A stretch of 64,000 bases of DNA. It comes from Salinivibrio kushneri (GTDB lineage Bacteria; Pseudomonadota; Gammaproteobacteria; Enterobacterales; Vibrionaceae). Below, piece after piece: positions 44,646 through 57,896 of the stretch (position 1 is its first letter; the number at the start of each line of letters is the position of its first letter). The stretch covers positions 521,001 to 585,000 of the forward strand of contig NZ_CP040021.1 in assembly GCF_005280275.1 (NCBI RefSeq), read 5' to 3'. The position numbers and the translations under genes are program-made. The notes beneath the pieces were generated by a model. The model worked only from the letters and a program-made list of their open reading frames with translations, was not told the DNA's origin and did no database searches.

Positions 44646-47411
44646 TTAGTCGTTTTGTGAGGCATCCAAGTATTGTGGTGCTAACTGCTCAATGTGCGCA
44701 ATTTCATCTTGCAGCTCTAACAGCTCTGGCTTAATGGTGGCAATATCCGCCCCGGCTTTTAATTGAGTCTCTAGCTCATGACATAAGCTTTTTAGCTGCG
44801 GGACACCGCTATACGCGCAACTCCCATGGAGCTTGTGAATAGCGTGCCATAACGGATCCGTCTCTAACTCTCCCGCCAATGCTTGCTCAACCGCCTCGTT
44901 TACCGACTCAAACGAGGCAAGCAGCATGGCGAGCATTTCTTTGGCCAAGTCGGTTTTCCCTGCTGCTTGATGCAGTGCCCGTTGCCAATCTAGGTGTCGT
45001 GCACTTTGGTCTTGGCTCGCTGAAGGACTTGGAGATGGCACGCTCTGCGCTTGAGAAGCCGCGTCATCAAGGTGCAGCCAGCGTGCGAGGGTAGTCTCCA
45101 GCATGGCTTCTTCAATCGGCTTGGTAAGATAATCATCCATTCCCGCCTCGAGCAGTCGCTCACGCTCTCCGGGCATCGCGTGGGCGGTGACGGCAATAAT
45201 CGGTGTTTGTTGATTGAATCCCGCTTTACGAATTTCTTGGCTGGCGGTGACACCGTCCATTTCTGGCATCTGGATGTCCATCAAAATAATGTCAAACGCT
45301 TGCTGGTGGGCAAGCGCGACCGCTTTGACTCCATCTTCTGCGGTGATCACCTTCTCGACCCGTTCGGCGAGCAAGGCAGTGATCAGCTTTAAGTTGGCTG
45401 GGTTATCATCGACGGTCATCACCGTATAGGGCGCTTTTTGTGATGCACTGGGTTTGGGCAGAGGAAGCGGCGTGGCGTCAGGCGAGCCGATTAATGCCTC
45501 CAACAGCTTACGTTGTGGAATAGGTTTGGCAATACAAGCGCTTACCCCGGCTTTTAAGAGATGCTCAGAGGCTTCTAGTTCCGTGGTAGGCAAACACACC
45601 ACCACGGATTGTGCTTGCTGCTCGCAGACCTGTACCGCTTGTTGCATCGCATCCAGATCCGGCATGCTTCCCGCGTCGAAACAGAGCAGGGCAAAGTGAT
45701 AATGACGGTCTGTCAGCACATTGGTGCCAGATGCGGTGTCCACATTCAGCCCCACTTGCGTCAGTCGCTTACGCAAAATCTCGCGGGTACGCGCATTCGG
45801 CTCAACGATCACGATGTCGCGCCCCACCAAGGGTTCAATGTCAAGCGGCTGTGACACTGGCAAATCGGTTTGGGTGAGCTGCAGGGTAAACCAGAAACTT
45901 GAGCCTTGGTGTAGACGACTGGTAAAGCCAATATCGCCGCCCATTTGCTGGACCAGCTTCTGTGTGATCACCAGGCCAAGGCCGGTTCCCCCATAGCGGC
46001 GTGAGATACTGGCGTCCGCCTGCCTAAAGGCTTGGAAAAGCTGTGCTTGCTGGCGTTCGGAAATGCCAATACCGGTATCTTTCACCATGAGCTGTAATTC
46101 GACAGTTTCATCGTGAAGTTGCTTGAGATCGACACTGACATCAATATTGCCGCGTTCAGTAAACTTGGCGGCATTCCCAATCAGGTTTATCAGTACTTGT
46201 TGAATACGGAGTGGATCGCCCACAGCTCCGGTGGGAATGCGCGCATCGGTGCGTAGGGTAAGTTCTAACCCTTTCTCGTGTGCCATTGGCGCAAGCAGGC
46301 GCATCACTTCATCAAGCATGTCCTGAACATCAAAGGGAATATTTTCCAGCAGCAATTTACCTGCTTCTAACTTAGAGAAATCAAGGATGTCATTGATGAT
46401 GGTGAGTAGGTTGTTGGCCGACTTTTCAATGGTGAGCAAGTAGTCACGCTGGCTGCTGCTGAGCTCAGTTTTGAGCATTTGACGGGTAAAGCCAATCACC
46501 CCGTTTAGAGGGGTACGCAGCTCGTGAGACATGTTGGCCAAAAATTCTGATTTTACCCGCGCCGCTTCTTGCGCATTTTTCTTGGCGATATCGAGTTCAA
46601 CGTTTTGAATTTCTAGCTGTTCGAGGGTTTCGCGCAGATCACAGGTTGCTTGGTCAATGCTTTGCTGCATTTCTAAGTGGTACTCTGACAACGAAATCGC
46701 CATCGCATTAATGCCGTTTTTCAAGGTATCCAACTCACCGAGTAGCTCACCTTCAATCCGGACATCAAGATGGCCGCGCCGAATTCTATCGACCAAGGTC
46801 ACCATGTTACCAATCGGGTGGGTGACATCCGCAATTAAGCGATAGGCAAAAAAGCACGACAATATCCCGCCTAAAGCAACCATCACCAGTGCAGTGATCA
46901 TCTCTTGGTATTGCTTTAACCGCACCGAACTTAAATCCAGCTCCATGGCTATATAGCCCAGCGGGCGCTCAACATTGAGCCCGGGGGTAAACCGACCAAT
47001 CTCCAAAATGGGGGCGCGCAGAATCAAGGTATCCTGCTGTTGGCTTATCTGCAGTTGTGTGGGGATGGGTTGGCCACTGTCAACCGAGAGCATGGCCAGA
47101 TCGCGATGATAGTTCGAGGTGACAAACAGCTCATTGCGACGATCGAACACCGCAATACTGCGCACAAATTGCGAGTGTTGGCGGTGAGCAAAGCCAATCA
47201 ACCGACGCACATTTTCACGACTATCATTTTTTAACCCCACTTCACTGGCAATCGCCAGCGGCTCAATGATCGCAGAGCCGGTGACAGTGAGTTGTTGCTC
47301 GAGGTCTTGGTAGCGGGTGCTGGTAAAAAACGCACTCAGCAGTAAGCCGACAATGAGGGTCGGAGCGATGGTCAGAACGGAGACACGGGTGCGGAGGCCA
47401 TATTTGGTCAT
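44646..47411 (-). CDS. barA: Hybrid sensor kinase BarA (VarS)
   Basis: 921 residues; E. coli BarA has 918, and the Vibrio cholerae orthologue is called VarS. It phosphorylates UvrY/VarA to drive Csr small RNA expression. Membrane segments lie at about 11-30 and 171-191 around a periplasmic loop, then HAMP (about 192-245). The kinase site is His296 in EFLANMSHELRTPLNGVIGF, with INLIGNAAKFTERG, DTGIGIS and GGTGLGLVI for ATP binding. A degenerate receiver-like stretch is followed by the functional receiver (VDDNPANLKLI; FDIILMDIQMPEMDG), and the HPt domain has AIHKLHGSCAYSG. All relay residues look intact. It is divergent from rlmD and relA, as in E. coli. Confidence 0.96.
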   Translation of the reverse strand: MTKYGLRTRVSVLTIAPTLIVGLLLSAFFTSTRYQDLEQQLTVTGSAIIEPLAIASEVGLKNDSRENVRRLIGFAHRQHSQFVRSIAVFDRRNELFVTSNYHRDLAMLSVDSGQPIPTQLQISQQQDTLILRAPILEIGRFTPGLNVERPLGYIAMELDLSSVRLKQYQEMITALVMVALGGILSCFFAYRLIADVTHPIGNMVTLVDRIRRGHLDVRIEGELLGELDTLKNGINAMAISLSEYHLEMQQSIDQATCDLRETLEQLEIQNVELDIAKKNAQEAARVKSEFLANMSHELRTPLNGVIGFTRQMLKTELSSSQRDYLLTIEKSANNLLTIINDILDFSKLEAGKLLLENIPFDVQDMLDEVMRLLAPMAHEKGLELTLRTDARIPTGAVGDPLRIQQVLINLIGNAAKFTERGNIDVSVDLKQLHDETVELQLMVKDTGIGISERQQAQLFQAFRQADASISRRYGGTGLGLVITQKLVQQMGGDIGFTSRLHQGSSFWFTLQLTQTDLPVSQPLDIEPLVGRDIVIVEPNARTREILRKRLTQVGLNVDTASGTNVLTDRHYHFALLCFDAGSMPDLDAMQQAVQVCEQQAQSVVVCLPTTELEASEHLLKAGVSACIAKPIPQRKLLEALIGSPDATPLPLPKPSASQKAPYTVMTVDDNPANLKLITALLAERVEKVITAEDGVKAVALAHQQAFDIILMDIQMPEMDGVTASQEIRKAGFNQQTPIIAVTAHAMPGERERLLEAGMDDYLTKPIEEAMLETTLARWLHLDDAASQAQSVPSPSPSASQDQSARHLDWQRALHQAAGKTDLAKEMLAMLLASFESVNEAVEQALAGELETDPLWHAIHKLHGSCAYSGVPQLKSLCHELETQLKAGADIATIKPELLELQDEIAHIEQLAPQYLDASQND

Positions 47412-47557
47412 GCTAGATAAACTATGGGAAAATAATCACGACATTTAGCCGCCAGTGTACATGATTCAATCACAAAATAGTCAGCGAACTATCACAACTC
47501 CCACTGGCAGGATCTCTTGACTGGCTTGATGACAAGCTTTTAACACTGGAATAAATC

Positions 47558-48883
47558 ATGGCGCGCTTTTTTAAGCCCGAGAAAAAGAAAAAGGTTGAGC
47601 AAAAGCATCAACTACTGACGATAAAACGCCTGGATCATCATGGTGACGGCGTCGGTTTTTGGCAGAAAAAGCCTGTTTTTGTCCCAGGCACCTTGCCCGG
47701 CGAGCAAGCCCTGGTGCAATTGACCGAGCAAAAGCGCCAATATGCGCGCGGTCAGCTTATTAAGTTGGATAGCCATGCGGCGCAGCGCGTGGAGCCTGGT
47801 TGCCCGCTCTATCAGCAATGTGGCGGTTGCAGCCTGCAGCACTTGAGTCATCAAGGGCAGGTGGCGCACAAGCAGCAAGCGCTGAATGAATTAATGCAAA
47901 AATTTGCCGGTGATGAGATCACGCTGTCAACGCCGATAGAGGATGCGCCGTGGCATTATCGCCGTCGTGCGCGTATCAGCTTACAAGTTGATAAAAAAGG
48001 CGCATTGGCAATGGGCTTTCGTGCGCGTCAGCGCAGCGCCATTATCGATGTCAGTCATTGCCCGGTGTTAAGCGAGCCATTAAATCACATCTTGGCTGGA
48101 TTACGCGCCTGTTTAGATAGCTTGCGTGGTCGCCGAATTTTAGGCCATTTGGATCTTATCGAAGCCGATAATACGCGTGTGGTGTCGCTACGCACCACCA
48201 AGGTTTTACACAGTGATGACCGCCATACCTTAATGGAATGGGCGCAGGCACAAGATTGCACACTGTATTTGCACCAAGGTGATAGGGATGCCGAGCGTTT
48301 GACGGGGCCAGCCCCCTACTATCAAGTGGCTGGTTGCCAATTGGCATTTGCCCCCAGTGACTTTATTCAGGTGAACGCTAGGGTCAATCAACAAATGGTG
48401 GCGCAGGCACGCGAGTGGTTAGCACTGGAGCAAGACGATCGCGTGTTGGATCTTTTTTGTGGCTTGGGTAACTTTAGTGTGCCGATGGCTCAGCATGTTA
48501 ACCAAGTGGTTGGCGTTGAAGGCGTACAGGCGATGGTTAATCAAGCGGCGGATAACGCAGCGGCCAACCAGTGTGATAACGCCTCTTTTTATCAAGCCGA
48601 TTTAAACAGCGACCAGCTGATGGGTGAGTGGGTGCAACAGGATTTTACCAAAATCTTACTCGATCCGGCACGCGCAGGGGCTGCTGGTGTCATAGACTTT
48701 GTGGCACAATCTAATGCTTCACATATTGTTTATGTGTCTTGTAATCCAGCCACGTTGGCACGTGATGCACGTGTACTGCTCGATAACGGCTATCAGTTAG
48801 TGAAGCTGGGTATGTTGGATATGTTTCCACAAACAGGACACATGGAGTCGATGGCCTTGTTTATGCCGGTAAAGAAAAAATAG
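47558..48883 (+). CDS. rlmD: 23S rRNA (uracil-1939-C5)-methyltransferase RlmD
   Basis: 441 residues; E. coli RlmD (RumA) has 433. It methylates U1939 of 23S rRNA using SAM. The N-terminal TRAM domain is followed by iron-sulfur cysteines (CPLYQQCGGCSLQHL, with a fourth in SHCPVLSEPL), the SAM motif VLDLFCGLGNFSVPMAQH, LLDPARAGAAGVIDFV, and the catalytic cysteine motif VYVSCNPATLARDARVL. The neighbourhood barA-rlmD-relA-mazG-pyrG-eno is the classical gammaproteobacterial order. Confidence 0.97.
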   Translation: MARFFKPEKKKKVEQKHQLLTIKRLDHHGDGVGFWQKKPVFVPGTLPGEQALVQLTEQKRQYARGQLIKLDSHAAQRVEPGCPLYQQCGGCSLQHLSHQGQVAHKQQALNELMQKFAGDEITLSTPIEDAPWHYRRRARISLQVDKKGALAMGFRARQRSAIIDVSHCPVLSEPLNHILAGLRACLDSLRGRRILGHLDLIEADNTRVVSLRTTKVLHSDDRHTLMEWAQAQDCTLYLHQGDRDAERLTGPAPYYQVAGCQLAFAPSDFIQVNARVNQQMVAQAREWLALEQDDRVLDLFCGLGNFSVPMAQHVNQVVGVEGVQAMVNQAADNAAANQCDNASFYQADLNSDQLMGEWVQQDFTKILLDPARAGAAGVIDFVAQSNASHIVYVSCNPATLARDARVLLDNGYQLVKLGMLDMFPQTGHMESMALFMPVKKK

Positions 48884-48965
48884 GCATCAATAAGCGTGGC
48901 CCTTGTGGCCGATCGATACGGATACGCCTCTCTGGTCAGTTTGAGAGATAAGGATAGGAACGGTT

Positions 48966-51182
48966 ATGGTTGCGGTACGAGAAGCCCACCTACATGAAAA
49001 CGAAGCGTTTGAACTCAGCACTTGGGTAAAGCGGTTAGGGCAAGACGCATCGACCACCCAAGCGCTGGTGGATGCTTACCAATACTGCCGAGCATTGAGC
49101 GAGGAGGAGTCAGATCTTAGCCAACCATTGTGGCGTGGCCGAGAGATGATCGAAATTCTCGTCACCTTAAGCATGGATGCCGATACCTTGTTGGCTGCCC
49201 TGTTCTTTCCCGTGGTGGAAGCCAAGCTCGTCAGCCTAGAGACCCTTGCTGACACCTATTCGACGTCGATCGTTTCCCTGATTGAAGGGGTGCAACAGAC
49301 GGCCGCTATCCGTCACTTAAACACCCAAACCGAGACAGAAGCTACCTCGTCTCAGGTCGACAATGTTAGGCGTATGCTGTTGTCGATGGTGGAAGATTTT
49401 CGCTGCGTGGTAATAAAACTGGCGGAGCGTATCTGTTACTTGCGTGAGGTGAAAGATGCCTCGGAATCGGTTCGCCAACAAGCGGCAAAAGAAAGTGCGA
49501 ACATCTACGCCCCGCTAGCCAACCGGTTAGGGATTGGCCAATTAAAGTGGGAGTTGGAAGACTACGCGTTCCGTTACCAGCATGCGCAAACCTACAAACA
49601 AATCGCCAAGCAACTCGCGGAAAGGCGGATTGATCGTGAACACTACATCACTGATTTTGTCGACGATCTGCAGCAGGCGATGGAAGCGTCCAACATTAAT
49701 GCGCAAGTCTATGGCCGCCCTAAACACATTTACAGTATTTGGCGCAAAATGCAGAAAAAGAACCTGCAATTTGACGAGTTGTTTGACGTGCGTGCAGTAC
49801 GCATCATCGCTGAAGAGTTACAAGACTGTTACGCCGCATTGGGGGCGGTGCACACCAAATTCCGCCATCTACCCAAAGAGTTTGATGACTACGTCGCTAA
49901 TCCGAAACCGAATGGTTATCAATCCATCCATACCGTGGTGTTAGGGCCGGAAGGTAAACCGGTAGAAATTCAAATCCGCACCAAGCAAATGCACGATGAT
50001 GCAGAGCTTGGGGTTGCGGCACACTGGAAGTACAAAGAAGGGGCGGCCAGTGGTCGCAGTGGGTACGACGAGAAAATTACCTGGCTGCGTAAACTGTTGG
50101 CATGGCAAGAAGAAATGTCAGACTCGGGGGAAATGCTCGATGAATTGCGCAGCCAAGTGTTTGACGATCGCGTCTATGCCTTTACTCCGCGCGGTGATGT
50201 GGTGGACTTGCCCAGCGGCGCCACGCCGTTGGATTTTGCTTACCATATTCACTCCGAGGTCGGGCATCGGTGTATCGGTGCCAAAGTGGAAGGGCGTATT
50301 GTTCCGTTCACCTATCACCTTCAAATGGGCGATCAGGTAGAGATCATTACCCAAAAAGAGCCCAACCCCTCGCGAGATTGGCTAAATCCCAGCCACGGCT
50401 TTGTGAATTCCAGCCGGGCACGTGCCAAAATTAATGCCTGGTTCCGCAAACAAGATAAAGACAAGAACATTGCCGCGGGTAAAGAGATCTTGGATACCGA
50501 GCTGCAAAAGATTGGCGGTACCAGTAAAGATGCAAACTTGGCGCTAAAACGCTTTAACGTGAATACCTTAGATGAATTGTACGCTGGGATAGGTAGCGGT
50601 GATTTGCGTATTAATCAGGTGGTTAACCATATCAATGGCCTGATTAACAAGCCAAGTTTGGAAGAAGAAGAGCAGCAGCTATTAGAAAAACTACAACAAA
50701 GCGAGCAAAAGCCGAATACGGGCAAGGCACACCGTGATGCAGTGGTGGTTGAAGGGGTCGATAACCTCATGACTCACTTGGCGCGTTGTTGTCAGCCACT
50801 ACCGGGTGATGAGATCAAAGGTTTTGTTACTCAAGGGCGAGGCATTTCTGTGCACCGCGCTGACTGTGAGCAACTCAACGAACTGAGTCACCACGCGCCC
50901 GAGCGCATTATTGCCACGGTTTGGGGCAAAGGGCACATTGGCCAATACCATGTGCGTATCCGCTTATCTGCCAATGAGCGCACCGGATTGGTGAAAGATA
51001 TTAATACCGTGTTGAGCAATGAGAAAGCACGCGTAGCGGGCATGCAAAGTCGCGTGGATTACAAAAAGCAAATGTCTATCATGGATTTTGATTTAGAAAT
51101 CTCCGATCTCGACACCCTGAGCCGCGTGGTTAATCGGCTTGAACAAGTGAAAGACGTGGTTGAGGCTAAACGTCTTCGCTAA
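48966..51182 (+). CDS. relA: GTP pyrophosphokinase RelA
   Basis: 738 residues; E. coli RelA has 744. It makes (p)ppGpp on ribosomes stalled by uncharged tRNA. The N-terminal hydrolase-like domain lacks the HD pair: the stretch LLAALFFPVVEAKLVSLE stands where active hydrolases have HDxxED, as in other RelA proteins. The synthetase domain (about 235-370) has GRPKHIYSIWRKMQKK, FDVRAVRIIAEELQDCYAAL and NPKPNGYQSIHTVVLGPEGK. A TGS domain (about 405-465) and a C-terminal ACT domain (about 660-738) follow. AAGGATAGGAA precedes the ATG. Confidence 0.98.
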   Translation: MVAVREAHLHENEAFELSTWVKRLGQDASTTQALVDAYQYCRALSEEESDLSQPLWRGREMIEILVTLSMDADTLLAALFFPVVEAKLVSLETLADTYSTSIVSLIEGVQQTAAIRHLNTQTETEATSSQVDNVRRMLLSMVEDFRCVVIKLAERICYLREVKDASESVRQQAAKESANIYAPLANRLGIGQLKWELEDYAFRYQHAQTYKQIAKQLAERRIDREHYITDFVDDLQQAMEASNINAQVYGRPKHIYSIWRKMQKKNLQFDELFDVRAVRIIAEELQDCYAALGAVHTKFRHLPKEFDDYVANPKPNGYQSIHTVVLGPEGKPVEIQIRTKQMHDDAELGVAAHWKYKEGAASGRSGYDEKITWLRKLLAWQEEMSDSGEMLDELRSQVFDDRVYAFTPRGDVVDLPSGATPLDFAYHIHSEVGHRCIGAKVEGRIVPFTYHLQMGDQVEIITQKEPNPSRDWLNPSHGFVNSSRARAKINAWFRKQDKDKNIAAGKEILDTELQKIGGTSKDANLALKRFNVNTLDELYAGIGSGDLRINQVVNHINGLINKPSLEEEEQQLLEKLQQSEQKPNTGKAHRDAVVVEGVDNLMTHLARCCQPLPGDEIKGFVTQGRGISVHRADCEQLNELSHHAPERIIATVWGKGHIGQYHVRIRLSANERTGLVKDINTVLSNEKARVAGMQSRVDYKKQMSIMDFDLEISDLDTLSRVVNRLEQVKDVVEAKRLR

Positions 51183-51190
51183 TTATTTCT

Positions 51191-51217
51191 CGCCCTGTCT
51201 CGACAGGGCGTTTTTTT
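51191..51217 (+). terminator. Terminator between relA and mazG
   Basis: Perfect 9-bp stem CGCCCTGTC / GACAGGGCG with a TC centre, followed by T7. It ends 15 bases before the mazG ATG, which leaves no room for a separate promoter after it. Confidence 0.88.
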
Positions 51218-51232
51218 AGAAGGAACTCTTTC

Positions 51233-52030
51233 ATGGCAGCCATCGAGCAATTACTGACCATCATGACCACCTTACGTGATCCAGACAACGGCTGTGAGTG
51301 GGATAGGGCGCAGACTGCTGACACCATCGTGCCTCATACCTTAGAAGAAGCCTATGAAGTCGCGGATGCGATTGAGCGTGAAAACTGGTCAGACCTAAAA
51401 GATGAGCTAGGTGACTTACTTTTTCAAATTGTGTTCTACAGTCAATTGGGGCGGGAAAAAAACCAATTTGATTTTGAGGATGTGGTGCGTGGCATTTGTG
51501 ACAAACTCATCCGTCGTCACCCTCATGTTTTTGGCCCCAAAGATCCGCAGGGACAGCCCTTAATGGCTGCAGACTGGGAAGGCATCAAAGCGCAAGAGCG
51601 CGCCGAGAGCGCAGCCTCTATGCAACCGCAAAGTGTGCTGGATGGGGTGACTCAAGGACTACCCGCTTTAACAAGAGCGCACAAATTGCAAAAGCGTTGT
51701 GCACGAGTGGGCTTTGATTGGCCGACGGTGGCTCCTGTGATAGATAAAGTGCAGGAAGAGATTGCAGAGGTTGAGCAAGAACTGGCGCAAGCCTCTGTTG
51801 ATCAGGCGCGTGTGGATGAAGAAGTCGGGGATTTGTTATTCGCGGTGGTGAATTTGGCGCGCCATCTGGGGACGGATGCCGAGCACGCGTTGCGCCGTGC
51901 CAACCAAAAGTTTGAAGCTCGCTTTCGTGGTGTTGAAAAGCACTTACGTGATAATGAAAAAAATATTCAACAATGTCAGCTAGATGAACTAGAATCGGCA
52001 TGGCAGGCCGTCAAAAAGGCGAGTAAGTAA
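51233..52030 (+). CDS. mazG: Nucleoside triphosphate pyrophosphohydrolase MazG
   Basis: 265 residues; E. coli MazG has 263. It hydrolyses NTPs to NMPs and is linked to nucleotide sanitation and the starvation response. Two MazG domains are seen: the first has CEWDRAQTADTIVPHTLEEA and DLKDELGDLLFQIVFYSQL; the second has GFDWPTVAPVIDKVQEEIAE and DEEVGDLLFAVVNLARHLG. Both have the ExxE...ExxD metal motif. AGAAGGAAC is the ribosome site. It follows relA, as in E. coli, but across a strong terminator. Confidence 0.96.
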   Translation: MAAIEQLLTIMTTLRDPDNGCEWDRAQTADTIVPHTLEEAYEVADAIERENWSDLKDELGDLLFQIVFYSQLGREKNQFDFEDVVRGICDKLIRRHPHVFGPKDPQGQPLMAADWEGIKAQERAESAASMQPQSVLDGVTQGLPALTRAHKLQKRCARVGFDWPTVAPVIDKVQEEIAEVEQELAQASVDQARVDEEVGDLLFAVVNLARHLGTDAEHALRRANQKFEARFRGVEKHLRDNEKNIQQCQLDELESAWQAVKKASK

Positions 52031-52151
52031 ATACCCTGTAATTGGCATAATTGATTTGTGACAATTAAAAACACCAGGGTGTATGGTAGCTTTCACATTG
52101 TGGGAGTCAGTGGGGTCTGGTATCATAATATCCCGTCCAGAACTTCATTAA

Positions 52152-53816
<1,665 letters not shown>

Positions 53817-53874
53817 ACGAGATTCGAGCGGTCGCCTGAAAATGGGCAGCCGCTTTTATTTTTAAAAACAATGA

Positions 53875-55191
<1,317 letters not shown>

Positions 55192-55214
55192 TCGGCACGT
55201 AAGCACTTTTTACC

Positions 55215-55248
55215 AAAAAGCCGTCCCGTTTAACGGGGCGGCTTTTTT
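55215..55248 (+). terminator. eno terminator
   Basis: 15-bp stem AAAAAGCCGTCCCGT / ACGGGGCGGCTTTTT, with one T-G pair and a 3-base loop, followed by T. Confidence 0.88.
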
Positions 55249-55349
55249 CATTTAGGAAAACCATGACACCAGCCAGCGGATCCGCTAGCCTATGCGGTTA
55301 GTCAATCAGGGTGTGAATACCCTGAGCCGATATTGGAAGGAGTACAGGT

Positions 55350-55628
55350 ATGAGGCTGCTATCGGTTGCACTGTTTCTCACGCTGGTGTGGCTGCAGTAT
55401 GAACTGTGGCTGGGTAAAAATGGCGTGACAGACTATTGGCAAATTGAAGCCAATGTCGCCGTACAGCAACAAGCCAACCAAAAACTCGTTAAGCGTAACC
55501 AGCAAATGTACGCAGAAATTGCCGATTTGAAGCGTGGGCAAGAAGCGATTGAAGAGCGCGCCCGCAATGAGCTGGGCATGATAAAGCCGGACGAGACCTT
55601 TTTCCGATTAGTCGATAAATCCCAGTAA
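55350..55628 (+). CDS. ftsB: Cell division protein FtsB
   Basis: 92 residues; E. coli FtsB has 103. A bitopic inner-membrane protein of the FtsQBL complex in the divisome. One membrane segment at about 3-19 ([17 protein letters not shown]) is followed by [20 protein letters not shown] and a coiled coil that ends in [20 protein letters not shown], the conserved C-terminal block. AAGGAG precedes the ATG. It lies between eno and ispD, the usual place. Confidence 0.95.
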   Translation: MRLLSVALFLTLVWLQYELWLGKNGVTDYWQIEANVAVQQQANQKLVKRNQQMYAEIADLKRGQEAIEERARNELGMIKPDETFFRLVDKSQ

Positions 55629-55669
55629 CTGACAGCCGTTGCTGGCGGTACAACCAAAGAAGATAACTT

Positions 55670-56386
55670 GTGGTCGAACAACCCCCTTTGCAGCACAACA
55701 CCGCTTTACAACCCGGAATAAGCGCCGTGGTCCCTGCCGCAGGTGTCGGCAGCAGGATGCAAGCTAGCTGCCCGAAACAATACCTCCCTCTCGCCGGCAA
55801 AATGCTGATTGAGCATACCGTTGAGCGTTTGCTCTCTCACCCTGCCGTGGCCGACGTGATCATCGCCATTGGTGCGGACGATCGCTACTTTGCGGACACT
55901 CGCTTGAGTGAGCGTCCAAATGTGCGTGTTGTCTTGGGTGGAGCAACGCGTGCCGCGTCGGTGCAAGCTGGACTCGACGTGGTCAATACGCAATGGGTGA
56001 TGGTGCATGATGCCGCACGCCCTTGCGTGTCGCATGCCGATATCGATGCCTTGATTAAACAGGCGCAATCTCACCCCGATGGCGCTTTGCTCGCCGCGCC
56101 GGTTAGAGACACCATGAAGCGTGCAGACGCGCAAGGACAGGTGGCGCATACGGTTGAGCGAGCGGCGCTTTGGCATGCATTGACCCCGCAAATGTTTTTA
56201 ACTCACTTGCTTATAGACGCCCTCGCGAAAGCCGGTGAACAAGTGACGGATGAGGCGTCTGCCGTTGAAGCCCTCGGAGGGAAGCCGGTATTGGTCCCTG
56301 CCAGTGCCAGTAACATTAAAGTCACTCATCCCGAGGATAAGTGGCTGGCCGAGTTTTACCTTTCACAACAAGAAGGCAAATCATGA
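55670..56386 (+). CDS. ispD: 2-C-methyl-D-erythritol 4-phosphate cytidylyltransferase
   Basis: 238 residues; E. coli IspD has 236. Third step of the non-mevalonate isoprenoid pathway, making CDP-methylerythritol. The CTP-binding loop is [20 protein letters not shown], followed by [35 protein letters not shown] and [14 protein letters not shown]. The start is GTG at 55670, with only a weak GAAGAT ribosome site. It overlaps ispF by four bases. Confidence 0.97.
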   Translation: MVEQPPLQHNTALQPGISAVVPAAGVGSRMQASCPKQYLPLAGKMLIEHTVERLLSHPAVADVIIAIGADDRYFADTRLSERPNVRVVLGGATRAASVQAGLDVVNTQWVMVHDAARPCVSHADIDALIKQAQSHPDGALLAAPVRDTMKRADAQGQVAHTVERAALWHALTPQMFLTHLLIDALAKAGEQVTDEASAVEALGGKPVLVPASASNIKVTHPEDKWLAEFYLSQQEGKS

Positions 56387-56865
56387 TTCGAATTGGACAT
56401 GGGTTCGATGTACACAAATTTGGCGGAGACGGCCCTGTCATTATCGGCGGGGTCAGTGTCCCTTATGCGCAAGGTTTGGTCGCGCACTCAGACGGTGATG
56501 TGGCGCTTCATGCACTGTGTGATGCCCTGCTGGGCGCGATAGCGGCGGGCGATATCGGTCAACATTTTCCCGACACCAGTGACGAATGGAAAGGTGCCGA
56601 CAGCCGTGTGCTTCTTCGCGATGTATACAGCAAAGTACGCCGAAAAGGGTATCAATTAGGTAACGCTGATATCACTATTATCGCCCAAGCGCCGAAAATG
56701 GGCCCACATATCGACGCCATGCGTGAAGCCATCGCCAGTGATTTGTGTGTGACGGTAGATGCGGTTAACGTCAAAGCCACCACCTCTGAGCGTTTGGGCT
56801 TTACCGGACGCAAAGAGGGCATTGCCTGTGAGGCGGTGGTGCTATTAAACAAAGAGGCCGTATGA
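56383..56865 (+). CDS. ispF: 2-C-methyl-D-erythritol 2,4-cyclodiphosphate synthase
   Basis: 160 residues; E. coli IspF has 159. It forms the cyclic diphosphate in isoprenoid synthesis as a zinc trimer. The metal ligands are in [16 protein letters not shown] and [38 protein letters not shown] and [20 protein letters not shown] are also typical. I chose ATG 56383, which overlaps the ispD stop as ATGA. It overlaps truD by four bases. Confidence 0.98.
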   Translation: MIRIGHGFDVHKFGGDGPVIIGGVSVPYAQGLVAHSDGDVALHALCDALLGAIAAGDIGQHFPDTSDEWKGADSRVLLRDVYSKVRRKGYQLGNADITIIAQAPKMGPHIDAMREAIASDLCVTVDAVNVKATTSERLGFTGRKEGIACEAVVLLNKEAV

Positions 56866-57896
56866 CAGACTTACTCGCGCCCTTGGCTTACTTACATGGC
56901 CAACCAACACAGCCAGGCACCTTAAAAGCGTCACCGGACGATTTTATTGTCTCGGAGTCCCTAGGTTTCACCCCATCAGGTCAAGGCGAGCACTTTTTAG
57001 TGCGGATTAAAAAGCGTGGTGAAAATACCAAATACGTGGCCAATGAGCTGGCAAAAGCCTGTGGGGTTAGCTCCCGACAAGTGAGCTGGGCGGGCCTTAA
57101 AGATCGTCACGCCGTGACTGAGCAGTGGTTCAGTGTTCACCTGCCAGGCAAAGCGGATCCGGACTTAGCGGCGTTCGTCGAAAACCACCCAGGCGTTGTG
57201 AGCATTGAAGGGACAGCCCGCCATCAGCATAAATTGCGCCCTGGCGATCTGACCGGCAATCAGTTCACGCTCTGTATTCGTGATCTGGCGTCGCCACAGG
57301 CTTTAGTGCCGCGGCTAGAGGCTATCGCAAAGCAGGGCGTGCCCAATTACTTTGGTGCGCAGCGGTTTGGTCGTGATGGCAATAATGTCGAGATGGCGCG
57401 CGCCTGGGGGCGTGGAGAAATAAAAGTCCGTGACAAGAGCAAGCGCAGCTTTTATCTCTCAGCAGCCCGGTCGCTGCTGTTTAATCAGGTGGTGTCTGCA
57501 CGGATAGAAGCGGGCGTCTTTGCCTCTACTCTGAGCGGCGACCTATGTCTCGATGAACAACAGCAAACCTACTTGGTTGAGCAAGAAGGCCGTCATCAGC
57601 CTGGCATTACCGGCCCGTTAACGGGCGACAATGCGTTACCCACCGAGGGGCAGGCACAGCACTTTGAGCAAGCGGTGGTCGACAAAGAGCCTGAGCTATT
57701 AGGCGTGATCCGTGATAATCGCATGCGTCATGACCGTCGTGTGCTGTGTTTACTGCCGCAAGCGATGACCTGGACACACGATGCTGACACCTTAACCGTG
57801 CGTTTCTTTTTACCCGCGGGCGCATTTGCCACCGCGGTGATGCGAGAGTTAGTCGTCGCGACCCCACAAGGAGAGCACAATGCGAATATTGATTAG
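56862..57896 (+). CDS. truD: tRNA pseudouridine(13) synthase TruD
   Basis: 344 residues; E. coli TruD has 349. It makes pseudouridine at position 13 of tRNA-Glu. The catalytic aspartate lies in [40 protein letters not shown] and [20 protein letters not shown] are family signatures. It overlaps ispF by four bases and surE by 17 bases, so the run ispD-ispF-truD-surE is tightly coupled. Confidence 0.96.
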   Translation: MTDLLAPLAYLHGQPTQPGTLKASPDDFIVSESLGFTPSGQGEHFLVRIKKRGENTKYVANELAKACGVSSRQVSWAGLKDRHAVTEQWFSVHLPGKADPDLAAFVENHPGVVSIEGTARHQHKLRPGDLTGNQFTLCIRDLASPQALVPRLEAIAKQGVPNYFGAQRFGRDGNNVEMARAWGRGEIKVRDKSKRSFYLSAARSLLFNQVVSARIEAGVFASTLSGDLCLDEQQQTYLVEQEGRHQPGITGPLTGDNALPTEGQAQHFEQAVVDKEPELLGVIRDNRMRHDRRVLCLLPQAMTWTHDADTLTVRFFLPAGAFATAVMRELVVATPQGEHNANID

